Source of the DNA: Thermoplasmata archaeon
Lineage (GTDB): Archaea > Thermoplasmatota > Thermoplasmata > Lutacidiplasmatales > UBA184
Assembly (NCBI GenBank): GCA_030037735.1
Contig: JASHQC010000091.1
Coordinates: forward strand, 1 to 39,908
DNA: 39,908 bases
Direction of reading: 5' to 3'
The translations under genes were made by a program, and so were the position numbers. This document shows, piece after piece, positions 1 to 7,792 of the stretch (position 1 is its first letter; each line of letters begins with the position of its first letter). The notes beneath the pieces were generated by a model. That model was given only the letters and a program-made list of their open reading frames with translations. It was not told the origin of the DNA and made no database searches.

Positions 1-97
1 CTCGGAGCGTTTCATCCCAGAAGATGATCGGGTGGGCGAAGTGCCGCTGCCCGACCGTACCCTCGTGGAAGTTCTCGACGAGGCCGTCTTCAGCCAT
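1..97 (-). CDS. Unknown protein, N-terminal fragment
   Basis: An open frame begins with ATG at 97-95 and runs off the left edge, giving 32 visible residues that include the stretch FHEGTVGQRHFAHPIIFWDE. I do not recognise the family and the fragment is too short to assign a function. The start is supported by a TATA-like element about 28 nt upstream on the same strand (122-129) and by the lack of a better start. The gene is divergent from korA, with a 214-nt spacer that carries an operator-like repeat. Confidence 0.5.
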   Translation of the reverse strand, partial: MAEDGLVENFHEGTVGQRHFAHPIIFWDETLR

Positions 98-121
98 CCG
101 CAACTAGCGACCGGACGATGC

Positions 122-129
122 GACATAAC
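122..129 (-). promoter_or_regulatory. Possible TATA box for the left-edge gene
   Basis: On the minus strand this reads GGTTATGT and lies about 28 nt before the ATG at 97, the spacing expected for a leaderless or near-leaderless archaeal transcript. The match to the TATA consensus is only moderate. Confidence 0.35.
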
Positions 130-145
130 CTTTCGCGGAGGGAGG

Positions 146-177
146 TAGCGTACGCTAACGTACAACCACGTACAACC
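146..177. promoter_or_regulatory. Candidate operator: palindrome plus phased CGTAC repeats
   Basis: Positions 146-157 form a perfect 12-bp palindrome, TAGCGTACGCTA. It is followed directly by two copies of ACGTACAACC (158-167 and 168-177). The core CGTAC therefore occurs at 149, 159 and 169, exactly one helical turn apart. The element lies just upstream of the TATA-like box of the left-edge gene and about 70 nt upstream of the korA TATA box. A regulator bound on one face of the DNA is the natural reading, but the regulator is unknown. Confidence 0.5.
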
Positions 178-246
178 GCTCCGCGTGGCCGACCGTCCGA
201 TTTCCGGCCGGATTTCCGTCTCGGCGGCCTCGGAGTTAGACCATAG

Positions 247-253
247 TTAAATA
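247..253 (+). promoter_or_regulatory. TATA box of korAB operon
   Basis: TTAAATA is a good archaeal TATA element in a GC-rich background. Transcription would start near 276, leaving a leader of about 35 nt before the korA ATG at 312. Confidence 0.6.
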
Positions 254-311
254 CAGCCGTTCCCTCGAATTGATGTCGGACGCCTAGTCGAGTACTGGTC
301 TGGAATTCACG

Positions 312-2120
312 ATGACAACTCCTGCCACTCAAGCGCCTTCTCAGGCCGTCGAAGCTTCTCCGGCCCAGCGGCGGGCGACGACGGAACTCTCCGACGTTTC
401 CGTGATCGTCGGGGGGCAAGGTGGCGACGGGACGCTCACGGTCGTTGACCTCCTCGGGCGATATTTCCGGAAGCGCGGGCTCTACGTGTACACCTCCCGG
501 AACACGCTGTCCCGGATTCGCGGAGGCCACGCCGATGCGTCGGTTCGCGCCTGCCGGGATCCTCGGGCAGCGATCAAAGCGAAGGCCGACCTCTTGCTCG
601 CGTTTGATCAAGAAGCGATCGACGTGGTGCGTACGGACCTCGACCCAGACGCGCTAGTACTGTACGACTCGACCGCCTTCAAGGCCGATTACCCCAATTC
701 GCTCGGGTTCCCGTTCGCGACGCTCGTCGGGGGTCAGCTCGGCCAACCGATCTACAAGAACACCGCCGCCTACGGCGCGATCTCGGTGCTCATGGGGTTC
801 GACGACGCCGTCGTGCGGCAGGTCATCGAGGAGCGCTTCAAGCGAAGGGGCGCGGACGCTCTCGACAAGAACCTCAAAGCGCTCGAGATGGGGCGACAGG
901 CCGCCCTGTCGGTTCCCTCCGCGGTGAATCGCTGGTCCTTGGTGGAGGGAGACGCTCACAACCTGATCCTGACCACGGGGAACCAGGCCACGGCGCTGGG
1001 GTTCGTCGTCGGCGGAGGACGGTTCTTCGCCGGGTACCCGATCACTCCGGCGACCGAGATCATGGAGTATCTGATGCGGTACCTCCCCAACTATCATGGC
1101 GTAGTCCGCCAGGGGGAGGATGAGCTGGCCTCCATCAACATGGTCGTCGGCGCCGCGACCACCGGGGCGCGGGCGATGACCTCGACCAGCGGACCCGGTC
1201 TTTCCCTCATGACGGAGGGCATTGGCCACGCCGGAACGGCGGAGCTCGGCATCCTGATCGCCGATTGCCAGCGCGTCGGCCCCTCGACGGGTCAGCCGAC
1301 CCGGCACGAGCAATCGGACCTTGCCCACCTGGCTCACTTGGGCCATGGCGAATTCCCGAAATTCATCCTGTCGCCGGGGTCCACCGAGGACTGCTTCTAC
1401 ATGACCATCGACGCGTTGAACCTCGCCGAGAAATGGCGGCTCCCGGTCATCCTCCTGATGGACCAGGCGCTGTGTCAGAACGCCGCCACGGTGCCGGCAT
1501 TCGACCTTTCGAAAGTGAAGGTCGAGCGGCCCAGCCTGGTGACCCCGGAGCAGGCGGCGAAACTGGCCGAGTACAGGTACTACGCGTTCAGTCCGAACGG
1601 GATTTCCCCGTTTGCCCCGGTGGGGACCCCGGGCGTCACCTCCCAGATCACCGGGAACGAACACGACGAGTGGGGTCACGTCTCGGTGAACCCCGTGAAC
1701 CGGAACAAGATGATGGAGAAGCGCATGGGCAAGCTCGTCCAAGCCCGCGACGAGCTGCCGCGCCCGCGCTACTTCGGGCGCAAGGACGCCCGGATTGGAC
1801 TCATCGGATACGGCAGCACCAGCGGCCCGATTCTCGAGGCGATGGACCTCCTCGATGCCGAAGGCCTCGCCACGAAGTACCTCCAAGCCCGGACCCTGTT
1901 CCCCGTGCAGACGGAGATCCTCTCCCCGTTCTTCGACTCGGTCGACCTCGCCTTTGTCGTCGAGCACAACTACACGGGACAGCTCGCGCGGCTCATCCGG
2001 GAGGAGCTCCCCCAGTACTACGCCAAGCTCCGGTCGGTTCTGAAGTACGACGGATTCTCGTTCCGGGCGCCGGAGATCGCCGGGCCGATTCGGGAGGCAG
2101 TGCATGGTTCAAAGCGCTAA
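312..2120 (+). CDS. korA: 2-oxoacid:ferredoxin oxidoreductase, fused gamma-alpha subunit
   Basis: This is the large subunit of the CoA-dependent 2-oxoacid:ferredoxin oxidoreductase, which oxidatively decarboxylates 2-oxoacids such as 2-oxoglutarate or pyruvate to acyl-CoA while reducing ferredoxin in the cytosol. The 602-residue protein has the usual fused design: an N-terminal gamma domain (about residues 27-205, with the glycine-rich GGQGGDGT) and a C-terminal alpha domain. The alpha domain carries the signature YPITP at 242-246. The length is typical of the KorA type. Substrate specificity cannot be read from the sequence, so KorA is the most likely name rather than a proven one. The ATG at 312 follows a TATA box, and korB starts within the last codons of this gene, so the two are translationally coupled. 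Confidence 0.93.
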   Translation: MTTPATQAPSQAVEASPAQRRATTELSDVSVIVGGQGGDGTLTVVDLLGRYFRKRGLYVYTSRNTLSRIRGGHADASVRACRDPRAAIKAKADLLLAFDQEAIDVVRTDLDPDALVLYDSTAFKADYPNSLGFPFATLVGGQLGQPIYKNTAAYGAISVLMGFDDAVVRQVIEERFKRRGADALDKNLKALEMGRQAALSVPSAVNRWSLVEGDAHNLILTTGNQATALGFVVGGGRFFAGYPITPATEIMEYLMRYLPNYHGVVRQGEDELASINMVVGAATTGARAMTSTSGPGLSLMTEGIGHAGTAELGILIADCQRVGPSTGQPTRHEQSDLAHLAHLGHGEFPKFILSPGSTEDCFYMTIDALNLAEKWRLPVILLMDQALCQNAATVPAFDLSKVKVERPSLVTPEQAAKLAEYRYYAFSPNGISPFAPVGTPGVTSQITGNEHDEWGHVSVNPVNRNKMMEKRMGKLVQARDELPRPRYFGRKDARIGLIGYGSTSGPILEAMDLLDAEGLATKYLQARTLFPVQTEILSPFFDSVDLAFVVEHNYTGQLARLIREELPQYYAKLRSVLKYDGFSFRAPEIAGPIREAVHGSKR

Positions 2121-2979
2121 ACCGACACCCAACACCTGGTGTCCTGGATGCGGGGACTTCGGCGTCCTCGCAGCGGCCAAGAAGGCGATCGCGGACCTCA
2201 AGATTCCCCCCCACGAGGTCGTCCTCGTCGGCGGGATCGGATGCTCGGGGGGCATCCACAATTTCATCGACATCAACGGCGTGCACGCGCTCCACGGCCG
2301 TCTCCTGGCGCAGGCCGTCGGGCTCAAGCTTGCGAACCCCCAGATGACCGTCATCGCGGCGGGCGGCGACGGCGACGGCTATGCGATCGGGATGGGCCAC
2401 TTCATGCACGCGTTCAAGAAGAACGCCTCGATCCTCTACATCGTCATGAACAACGAAACGTACGGGCTCACGAAGGGGCAGGCGTCGCCGACCTCGCGGC
2501 TCGGCTTCGAGGGGAACGTCGAAGTGCCGTTCGACGCGATCCTGACCGCTCTCTCGATTCCCACGGGCGCCTTCATCGCTCGGACGTTTTCGGGCGACCC
2601 GAAGACAATGACCGCCGTGCTGTCGGAGGCGCTCCAGTTCAACCGGGACCACCGGGGGTACGCCTTTGTGGAGGACCTCTCTCCCTGCGTCACCTACAAC
2701 GACACGTTCAAGGAGTGGCGGGAGAAGATCGTCAACATCGAGAAGCTCCCGGGGTACGATCCGACCGACCGGTCCGCGGTGTTCCGCCTGTGCACGGAGA
2801 CGATGAACGCCGGGAAAATCCCGATCGGCGTCATGCACCGCCCCAGCAAGCCGTCCGACCCGGTGAGCAATCCCCTCGAGCTGAAGCTGCTCCCGGACAA
2901 TGTTGGGCCGGCCCGGGCCGACATCGACCTCGAGCACAACCTCGCCGCGTACAAGGCCCTCCTCGCCAGTGCCGCGTAA
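2104..2979 (+). CDS. korB: 2-oxoacid:ferredoxin oxidoreductase beta subunit
   Basis: This is the thiamine diphosphate and iron-sulfur subunit that pairs with KorA. WCPGCGDFG near the N-terminus carries Cys13 and Cys16, two ligands of the expected [4Fe-4S] cluster. The GGDGDG segment followed by MNNETYGLTKGQ is the ThDP/Mg2+-binding signature of the family. At 291 residues it has the usual beta-subunit length. The ATG overlaps the end of korA by 17 nt in another frame. No separate ferredoxin-like delta subunit is nearby, so this is the two-subunit form that uses free ferredoxin. Confidence 0.93.
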   Translation: MVQSAKPTPNTWCPGCGDFGVLAAAKKAIADLKIPPHEVVLVGGIGCSGGIHNFIDINGVHALHGRLLAQAVGLKLANPQMTVIAAGGDGDGYAIGMGHFMHAFKKNASILYIVMNNETYGLTKGQASPTSRLGFEGNVEVPFDAILTALSIPTGAFIARTFSGDPKTMTAVLSEALQFNRDHRGYAFVEDLSPCVTYNDTFKEWREKIVNIEKLPGYDPTDRSAVFRLCTETMNAGKIPIGVMHRPSKPSDPVSNPLELKLLPDNVGPARADIDLEHNLAAYKALLASAA

Positions 2980-3004
2980 GGCGCGGCGCGGACGGAACCG
3001 AGCC

Positions 3005-3973
3005 ATGCCCGGACCTCCTCGATTCGTTGCCCGGCTTCTCCTGTTCCTGGCCGTGGCAGCGATGGTCCTGCAGATGTGGACTCCGTCCGCGTTCGGCAGC
3101 GCGCCCTCTCCTGGCATCACCCTGGCCCTGAGCAGTGACGGGACGGTCGCCACAGGCCTTGACTTCGTGGTCGCGAACGGTTCCGCGCTGCGGTACGCCA
3201 TGGACGGTTACTTCGGCCCGCTCATTGACGAATTGCCGGGAACCAACGCGTCGAGGAGCGCCCTCCTCGCCGAGATCAATGCGACCGAGAACAACCCGAT
3301 CTTCGCGGGGCTCTTCGGCGATCGCGACGGCAAGGTGAACGCGCTGGACGTGAGTCGGTTCCAGAGCCTGATCAGCAGCGAATCGAGGTTGATCCCGGTC
3401 AGCACGTTGACCGGCGTCCTCAACGTCACGATGGATGGCAAGGGCCCCCTTTCGGATCAGCTGGAGTCGGTCACGTTCAGCAATGCGCTCGGGCCGGACA
3501 ACTCCTCGGCTCCGATGGGGGTGGTCGCCACCCTCGACGTGGCCTTTGCATGGAGCGGGGTGGGCAGCGCTCACACGTTCGCCATCGCGTGGAATCTTCC
3601 CTCGATATTGGGGAACCTGAGCGTGCCAGTGGAACCCGTCAACGTCTCGTTCAGCACTCCCGATGCCATCACCATCACGTCCGTCACCGGCCTCACCGGC
3701 AGCCACGTCTCGAACGACCCGTTCGGGTGGGGCTCCGCCTCCGCCTCGGGTCAGTACTCTCCGCTCCCGGGGCACTCGATCGTGATCCGGTTCGGACCGT
3801 CATTCCCTACGGGCGACGCGCTGATCATCGGAGGGATCGCGGTGGCCCTCGGAGTGGGGGTGGGCTTCCTGCTCGTTCGTCGACGGCGCCGACGGCGGGC
3901 GAGCGCGGCCCCACCGCCCGGACCTGCCCCCGACGCGAAGCCGGGGGTGGGACCATCGTCTGGGTCGGGGTAG
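3005..3973 (+). CDS. Secreted protein with C-terminal membrane anchor and EF-hand-like loop
   Basis: I chose the ATG at 3005 because it places a clean signal peptide at the start (basic MPGPPRFVAR, then a hydrophobic LLLFLAVAAMVL). A longer open frame begins inside korB and is rejected. The 322-residue protein is predicted to be exported and held in the membrane by a single helix near the C-terminus (ALIIGGIAVALGVGVGFLL) followed by a run of seven arginines in the cytosol. Residues 106-115 (DRDGKVNALD) resemble a dockerin/EF-hand calcium loop. The rest is Ser/Thr- and Val-rich as in extracellular beta domains. I recognise no family. It lies 25 nt after korB and its stop overlaps the start of tiaS. 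Confidence 0.75.
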   Translation: MPGPPRFVARLLLFLAVAAMVLQMWTPSAFGSAPSPGITLALSSDGTVATGLDFVVANGSALRYAMDGYFGPLIDELPGTNASRSALLAEINATENNPIFAGLFGDRDGKVNALDVSRFQSLISSESRLIPVSTLTGVLNVTMDGKGPLSDQLESVTFSNALGPDNSSAPMGVVATLDVAFAWSGVGSAHTFAIAWNLPSILGNLSVPVEPVNVSFSTPDAITITSVTGLTGSHVSNDPFGWGSASASGQYSPLPGHSIVIRFGPSFPTGDALIIGGIAVALGVGVGFLLVRRRRRRRASAAPPPGPAPDAKPGVGPSSGSG

Positions 3974-5292
3974 ACGACACGGATAGCCCCTCGCGGGGTT
4001 GCACGACGTTCACCCTCACGGAGATGGTCCGAACGGCCCACGCCCTAGGCTTCGACGTGATCGGCGAGCCCCGCCTCGTGCGGCTGAACCCCAACGTCCC
4101 CTCCAAGACCCGCGGCAACGCCGCCCTCGTCGTTCGCGTGGCCCACGGACACGGGCCGTCCGAGGTCATCGGGTCGCTCCCGGAGGGGCCGGCCCGTTGC
4201 TACTGGGCCGGACGCGACCTGACGGACCGTGAGCGACTGCGACTCGCGGATGAGCTGTGGACGACGGTTCAGCGGACGTCGGCGGGTACGGACCTTGGAA
4301 CGGACCCTGCGCTCCTCGTCGTCCGTAGAAAGCCTCCCGCGCAGCTTTACTGGGAGGCCGTCCGCCGCGTCGTCGCAATCGATGAGGTGGAGCGATGGCT
4401 GGCCGACACCGATCCGATCGTTCGCTCCGTCCCTTCGGGAGTCGGCCGGATCGGAGCCGCGGCCGCCCTCGCCTGGCCGGGCGCCCACCCCACGTGGGAA
4501 GCGATCGCCTACCGCGAGTCGCACCGATGGGGAACCCACCGCGAGGTCGATCGCGACTCCGTGGTCGGTGCGATGGAACGGCATCGCGAGCTCTTTCTCT
4601 GCATCGATTCGGCCACGCGCCGACTGCTGATCGCCCCGCACACGTCGTGCCCCATCCTGTTCGGGCTCCGGGCCACCACGCCGGCGGCCGCCATCGAGGC
4701 ACTCCGGGAAATCCGATCCGAACCGATCGAGCGATGGCTTCTCTTCCGCACGAATCAGGGCACGGGCGACCACGTTCGCCGTCCGTGGCCCGTGCCGCCG
4801 GTTCCCTTCACGGCGGGCACTCTCTCCGGCCGGCTCGTGGAGCCGCCGGTGCCGCACCCGGGGGGCCACCTCCTGTTCCCGCTGGAGCTAGACTCGGGTC
4901 TCCGGGTCCGCTGCGCCGTCTTCGAGCCGACCAAGACACTTCCGCGCGTGGTGCAGAGCTTGGTCCCGGGCGACCGGATCCGACTCTGGGGGGGCTCCCA
5001 AGCGGATCCCGTGTTCCGGGTCGAGGGGATCGACCTGCTTTCCCTGCGTCCCCGGCATCTGGTTTTGGATAATCCGCGTTGCCCCGCGTGCCACCGCCGG
5101 ATGGGTTCCCTGGGGGCCGGCCGAGGATTTCGGTGCGCGCACTGTCGTCAACGAGCTCCTCCGGAACGCCGCCCAGTGCTCCGGATTCCTCCGGAGTTCC
5201 CCCGGGGCCGGTACCACCCGACGCCCTCCGCCCGGAGGCACCTGGCTCCTCAGGGACCGGAACCGGGGCTTCCGCCCCGCCGGACAAATTAA
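3955..5292 (+). CDS. tiaS: tRNA(Ile2) 2-agmatinylcytidine synthetase, start codon unclear
   Basis: TiaS attaches agmatine to C34 of tRNA-Ile(CAU) at the expense of ATP, so that the tRNA reads AUA. The N-terminal VGVDDTDSPSRGCTTF motif is the family hallmark. RLNPNVPSKTRGNA follows, then an OB-fold-like region and a C-terminal zinc ribbon (CPAC and CAHC near residues 379-403). About 445 residues fits the family. The oddity is the start: no in-frame ATG, GTG or TTG lies between about 3727 and the DDTDS motif. The next ATG (4024) would delete that motif. I placed the start at ATC 3955, which gives the expected N-terminus. A -1 slip from the upstream gene or a sequence error are alternatives. The C-terminal 50 residues are Pro/Arg-rich. 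Confidence 0.88.
   Translation: MVWVGVDDTDSPSRGCTTFTLTEMVRTAHALGFDVIGEPRLVRLNPNVPSKTRGNAALVVRVAHGHGPSEVIGSLPEGPARCYWAGRDLTDRERLRLADELWTTVQRTSAGTDLGTDPALLVVRRKPPAQLYWEAVRRVVAIDEVERWLADTDPIVRSVPSGVGRIGAAAALAWPGAHPTWEAIAYRESHRWGTHREVDRDSVVGAMERHRELFLCIDSATRRLLIAPHTSCPILFGLRATTPAAAIEALREIRSEPIERWLLFRTNQGTGDHVRRPWPVPPVPFTAGTLSGRLVEPPVPHPGGHLLFPLELDSGLRVRCAVFEPTKTLPRVVQSLVPGDRIRLWGGSQADPVFRVEGIDLLSLRPRHLVLDNPRCPACHRRMGSLGAGRGFRCAHCRQRAPPERRPVLRIPPEFPRGRYHPTPSARRHLAPQGPEPGLPPRRTN
5286..5292 (+). promoter_or_regulatory. Weak TATA-like element before the zinc-ribbon gene
   Basis: AAATTAA overlaps the tiaS stop codon and would start transcription near 5315, before the ATG at 5353. It is the only A/T-rich element in this stretch, but the match is weak. 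Confidence 0.3.
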
Positions 5293-5352
5293 GAGGCCGG
5301 AGGAGACCTCCCGGACAGGATTCGCCGGCGAGTCCGGGTGGAAGCGGAATCG

Positions 5353-6420
5353 ATGGTCGAGTGCCCGGTCTGCGGCGCGGAAAACCCCCCCGAAGCGTCG
5401 AACTGCAAATCCTGTCAGCTCGCCACCAGCCTGTTCGAGCCGGTGCGCGAAGCCGCGGGACCCACCACGGACGACTCCGAGTACGCTCACGTGATCGCGG
5501 AGATCCTTGCAGCCGTCGGCCCGGAACCGGGATCTTCCGAACCGATGGCCTCGGACGCGGGGTCGGGTGCGCTGCTGTCCACGCAAGCCCGATTCCCTTC
5601 CCTTTCTGCGGCCCACAGTCGTCCGCCCGAACCGGATCGTGCGCCCACCCTTCCGGCGCTCCCGGTGCTTCCGTCGGGATCGGGGCTCTCCTTGGTACAA
5701 CGCCAGCTAGAGGAGCTGGTTCAGGTCGGGAGACGCGAGGGCCTCGACCTCAAAGAAGCCGACCAAAAAATGCTCTCCGCGTTGAAGGCGGAGGATGCGG
5801 CCGCCCTCGACGAGCTCCGCCGGACGCTCTTCGTACAGGTCGCCGCCTCCGTGGCGGAAGATCTCGAGATACAGACCGCGCGCCGCAACGAACTGGCGCC
5901 CCTCGTGACGACCCCCACTGTCGATGCTGAGCTCAACAGCGCCCGTGGCGCGTTCGCGACCGGTGACCTCTCGGGCGTCGTTCGCCGTCTTCGCCAAGCG
6001 GCCGACGGACTCTCGACCATGGAGGACCGGTGGGCGACCTGCCAGATTCTTACTGCGGAAGCCGACCTCATGATGGAGACTCTGCGGGAGCTGGGCCAGG
6101 ACCCCGGGCCCGCCCTCGGTCCTCTCTCCGAAGGTCGGCGATTGGCCCGCGCCGGGGACACGGATCGGGCGGAACGCGTGCTCGCGGGGGCAAATCGGGC
6201 CCTCTGGGGGCTCCTCGCCCGACGACTCAACGAGAGCCTCCAGGAGATCCGCGCCCAGCTTCAGGGCCGCGTCGCGACCGACGAGGAGATTGCGCCCGTT
6301 GTCCACGAACTTCGACAGTTGGGGGCACTGATTCGCCGACGCAATTTCGGGGCGGCGGTCACGGCGTATCGGCGACTGCGGACCGCCGCCTCGGCCCTCT
6401 CTCCACCGGCCCACGCGTGA
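5353..6420 (+). CDS. Zinc-ribbon protein with long helical domain
   Basis: The product has 355 residues. It begins with a zinc ribbon (CPVCGAENPPEASNCKSC, two CxxC knuckles within the first 25 residues), followed by about 100 residues of acidic, Pro/Ser-rich linker. From about residue 115 to the end it is strongly helical, with regular Leu/Ala/Glu/Arg heptad-like spacing as in coiled-coil or TPR-like proteins. An in-frame GTG at 5338 would add five residues; I prefer the ATG because it sits directly before the ribbon. I do not recognise a named family. It precedes hisS but the two have separate promoters. Confidence 0.7.
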   Translation: MVECPVCGAENPPEASNCKSCQLATSLFEPVREAAGPTTDDSEYAHVIAEILAAVGPEPGSSEPMASDAGSGALLSTQARFPSLSAAHSRPPEPDRAPTLPALPVLPSGSGLSLVQRQLEELVQVGRREGLDLKEADQKMLSALKAEDAAALDELRRTLFVQVAASVAEDLEIQTARRNELAPLVTTPTVDAELNSARGAFATGDLSGVVRRLRQAADGLSTMEDRWATCQILTAEADLMMETLRELGQDPGPALGPLSEGRRLARAGDTDRAERVLAGANRALWGLLARRLNESLQEIRAQLQGRVATDEEIAPVVHELRQLGALIRRRNFGAAVTAYRRLRTAASALSPPAHA

Positions 6421-6460
6421 ACGAGCGCCGGCGACTGGGGCTCCACCGCCTCCCCGACTC

Positions 6461-6468
6461 ATAAATAT
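6461..6468 (+). promoter_or_regulatory. TATA box of hisS
   Basis: ATAAATAT is the strongest TATA element in the first 10 kb. Its centre lies 26-27 nt before the GTG at 6491, so the transcript should begin at or within a base or two of the start codon (leaderless). Confidence 0.7.
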
Positions 6469-6490
6469 CCAGGGGTCGCTCCTAGCGAGC

Positions 6491-7792
6491 GTGCCCTTCT
6501 CAACATTGCGGGGTTTCCGGGATTACCTGCCACCCGACGCGGCGGCTCGTGCGGAGCTGTGGCGCCGGATGCGCCAGGTGGCCCACCGGTGCGGGTTCCA
6601 GGAACTCGAAACCCCCAGCGTCGAAAGCCTGGACCTCTTCCGCGTCAAGAGCGGCGGAGAGATCGAGGAACAGGTCTGGGCCTTCGATGATAAGGGGGGA
6701 CGCGAGGTGGCCCTGATTCCCGAGACCACGCCCGGGCTGGCGCGCGTGTTTGTCGAACGGGCGAAGTCCGAGCCACTGCCCGTGAAATGGGTCACATTCT
6801 CGAAGCTGTGGCGGTACGAGGAGCCGCAGGCCGGGCGTACCCGTGAGTTCTCCCAGGTCAACATCGACATTTTGGGAGTGCCGGGCGTGGAGGCGGATGC
6901 CGAAGTACTCGCGACCTCGGCCCTTGCCCTGGACGAGGCCGGGGCGAAGGGCCTCTATGCCTTCCGCGTCAACGACCGCCAGCTCGCTGAGGCCATTGGA
7001 CTCAAGGCGGGGGCACGAGATCTGTTGCTCTTTTTCCACGCCCTGGACCACCGCGCGAAGGTCACCGAGCGCGAGTTCGCCGTCGAGCTCCAGCGGTCAG
7101 GAGTGGCTCCGGAAGGGGTAGGGGCCTTGACCGAGATGCTCTCGGCCGCCGGCCCGGGCGTTCCCGCGGCCCACGTCGAGGCATTTTTTTCGCGATGGAC
7201 CGAACCTCCGCTACCGGCTCCCGGGCCGACCGGACTCGCGCGGCTCCGGGCGCTCTTCTCGCGGGTCGAGAAACTCGGACTCGGCGACCGTGTCGTCTTC
7301 GACCCGACGGTGGTGCGCGGGCTGGCGTACTACACGTCGACCGTGTTCGAGTGCTACGCGAAAAAGGGGGAGCTGCGGGCGCTCTTCGGCGGGGGACGCT
7401 ACGACCATCTCATCGAGCTGTTCGGCGGCCCCCCGACGCCGGCGGTGGGGCTGGCGATCGGGGACCAGACGCTCGAGCTACTGCTCCGGGAGGCCGGTCG
7501 CTGGCCGGTCGGTGAACCGGCACTGGATACCTACGTGGTCGCGGCCACGCCCGAGTTCGCCGCGGAAGCCGCGTCGTGGGCGCACCGCCTTCGGGCCGCA
7601 GGCATCGCAGCGGATGCGGATATCATGGCCCGGTCGATGTCCCGCCAGCTCCGGGAGGCGGCCCGCCGGCGTGCCCGCCGGGCCCTGATCGTCGGACCTC
7701 AGGAGGCCGCTCGGGGTGTGGTACTCGAACGTGACCTGACGTCGGGTGCGCAGCGTGAATTGCGACCCGACGAGGTTCTACCTCCGGCGTAA
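6491..7792 (+). CDS. hisS: Histidyl-tRNA synthetase
   Basis: This class II synthetase charges tRNA-His using ATP. The 433-residue protein begins with GFRDYLPPDAA. It contains motif 2 (FSKLWRYEEPQAGRTREF), the histidine-specific loop VVRGLAYYTSTVFE and motif 3 (VGLAIGDQTLELLL), followed by the C-terminal anticodon-binding domain (from about residue 335). The start is GTG: it gives the exact family N-terminus and lies 26 nt downstream of a strong TATA box, implying a leaderless mRNA. The last 170 nt overlap, tail to tail, an open frame continuing from the minus-strand nuclease gene. Confidence 0.95.
   Translation: MPFSTLRGFRDYLPPDAAARAELWRRMRQVAHRCGFQELETPSVESLDLFRVKSGGEIEEQVWAFDDKGGREVALIPETTPGLARVFVERAKSEPLPVKWVTFSKLWRYEEPQAGRTREFSQVNIDILGVPGVEADAEVLATSALALDEAGAKGLYAFRVNDRQLAEAIGLKAGARDLLLFFHALDHRAKVTEREFAVELQRSGVAPEGVGALTEMLSAAGPGVPAAHVEAFFSRWTEPPLPAPGPTGLARLRALFSRVEKLGLGDRVVFDPTVVRGLAYYTSTVFECYAKKGELRALFGGGRYDHLIELFGGPPTPAVGLAIGDQTLELLLREAGRWPVGEPALDTYVVAATPEFAAEAASWAHRLRAAGIAADADIMARSMSRQLREAARRRARRALIVGPQEAARGVVLERDLTSGAQRELRPDEVLPPA

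Noticed and set aside
654-2105. Open frame of 483 codons antisense to korA
   Set aside because: The korA frame carries the family motifs; the antisense frame has none and no start support.
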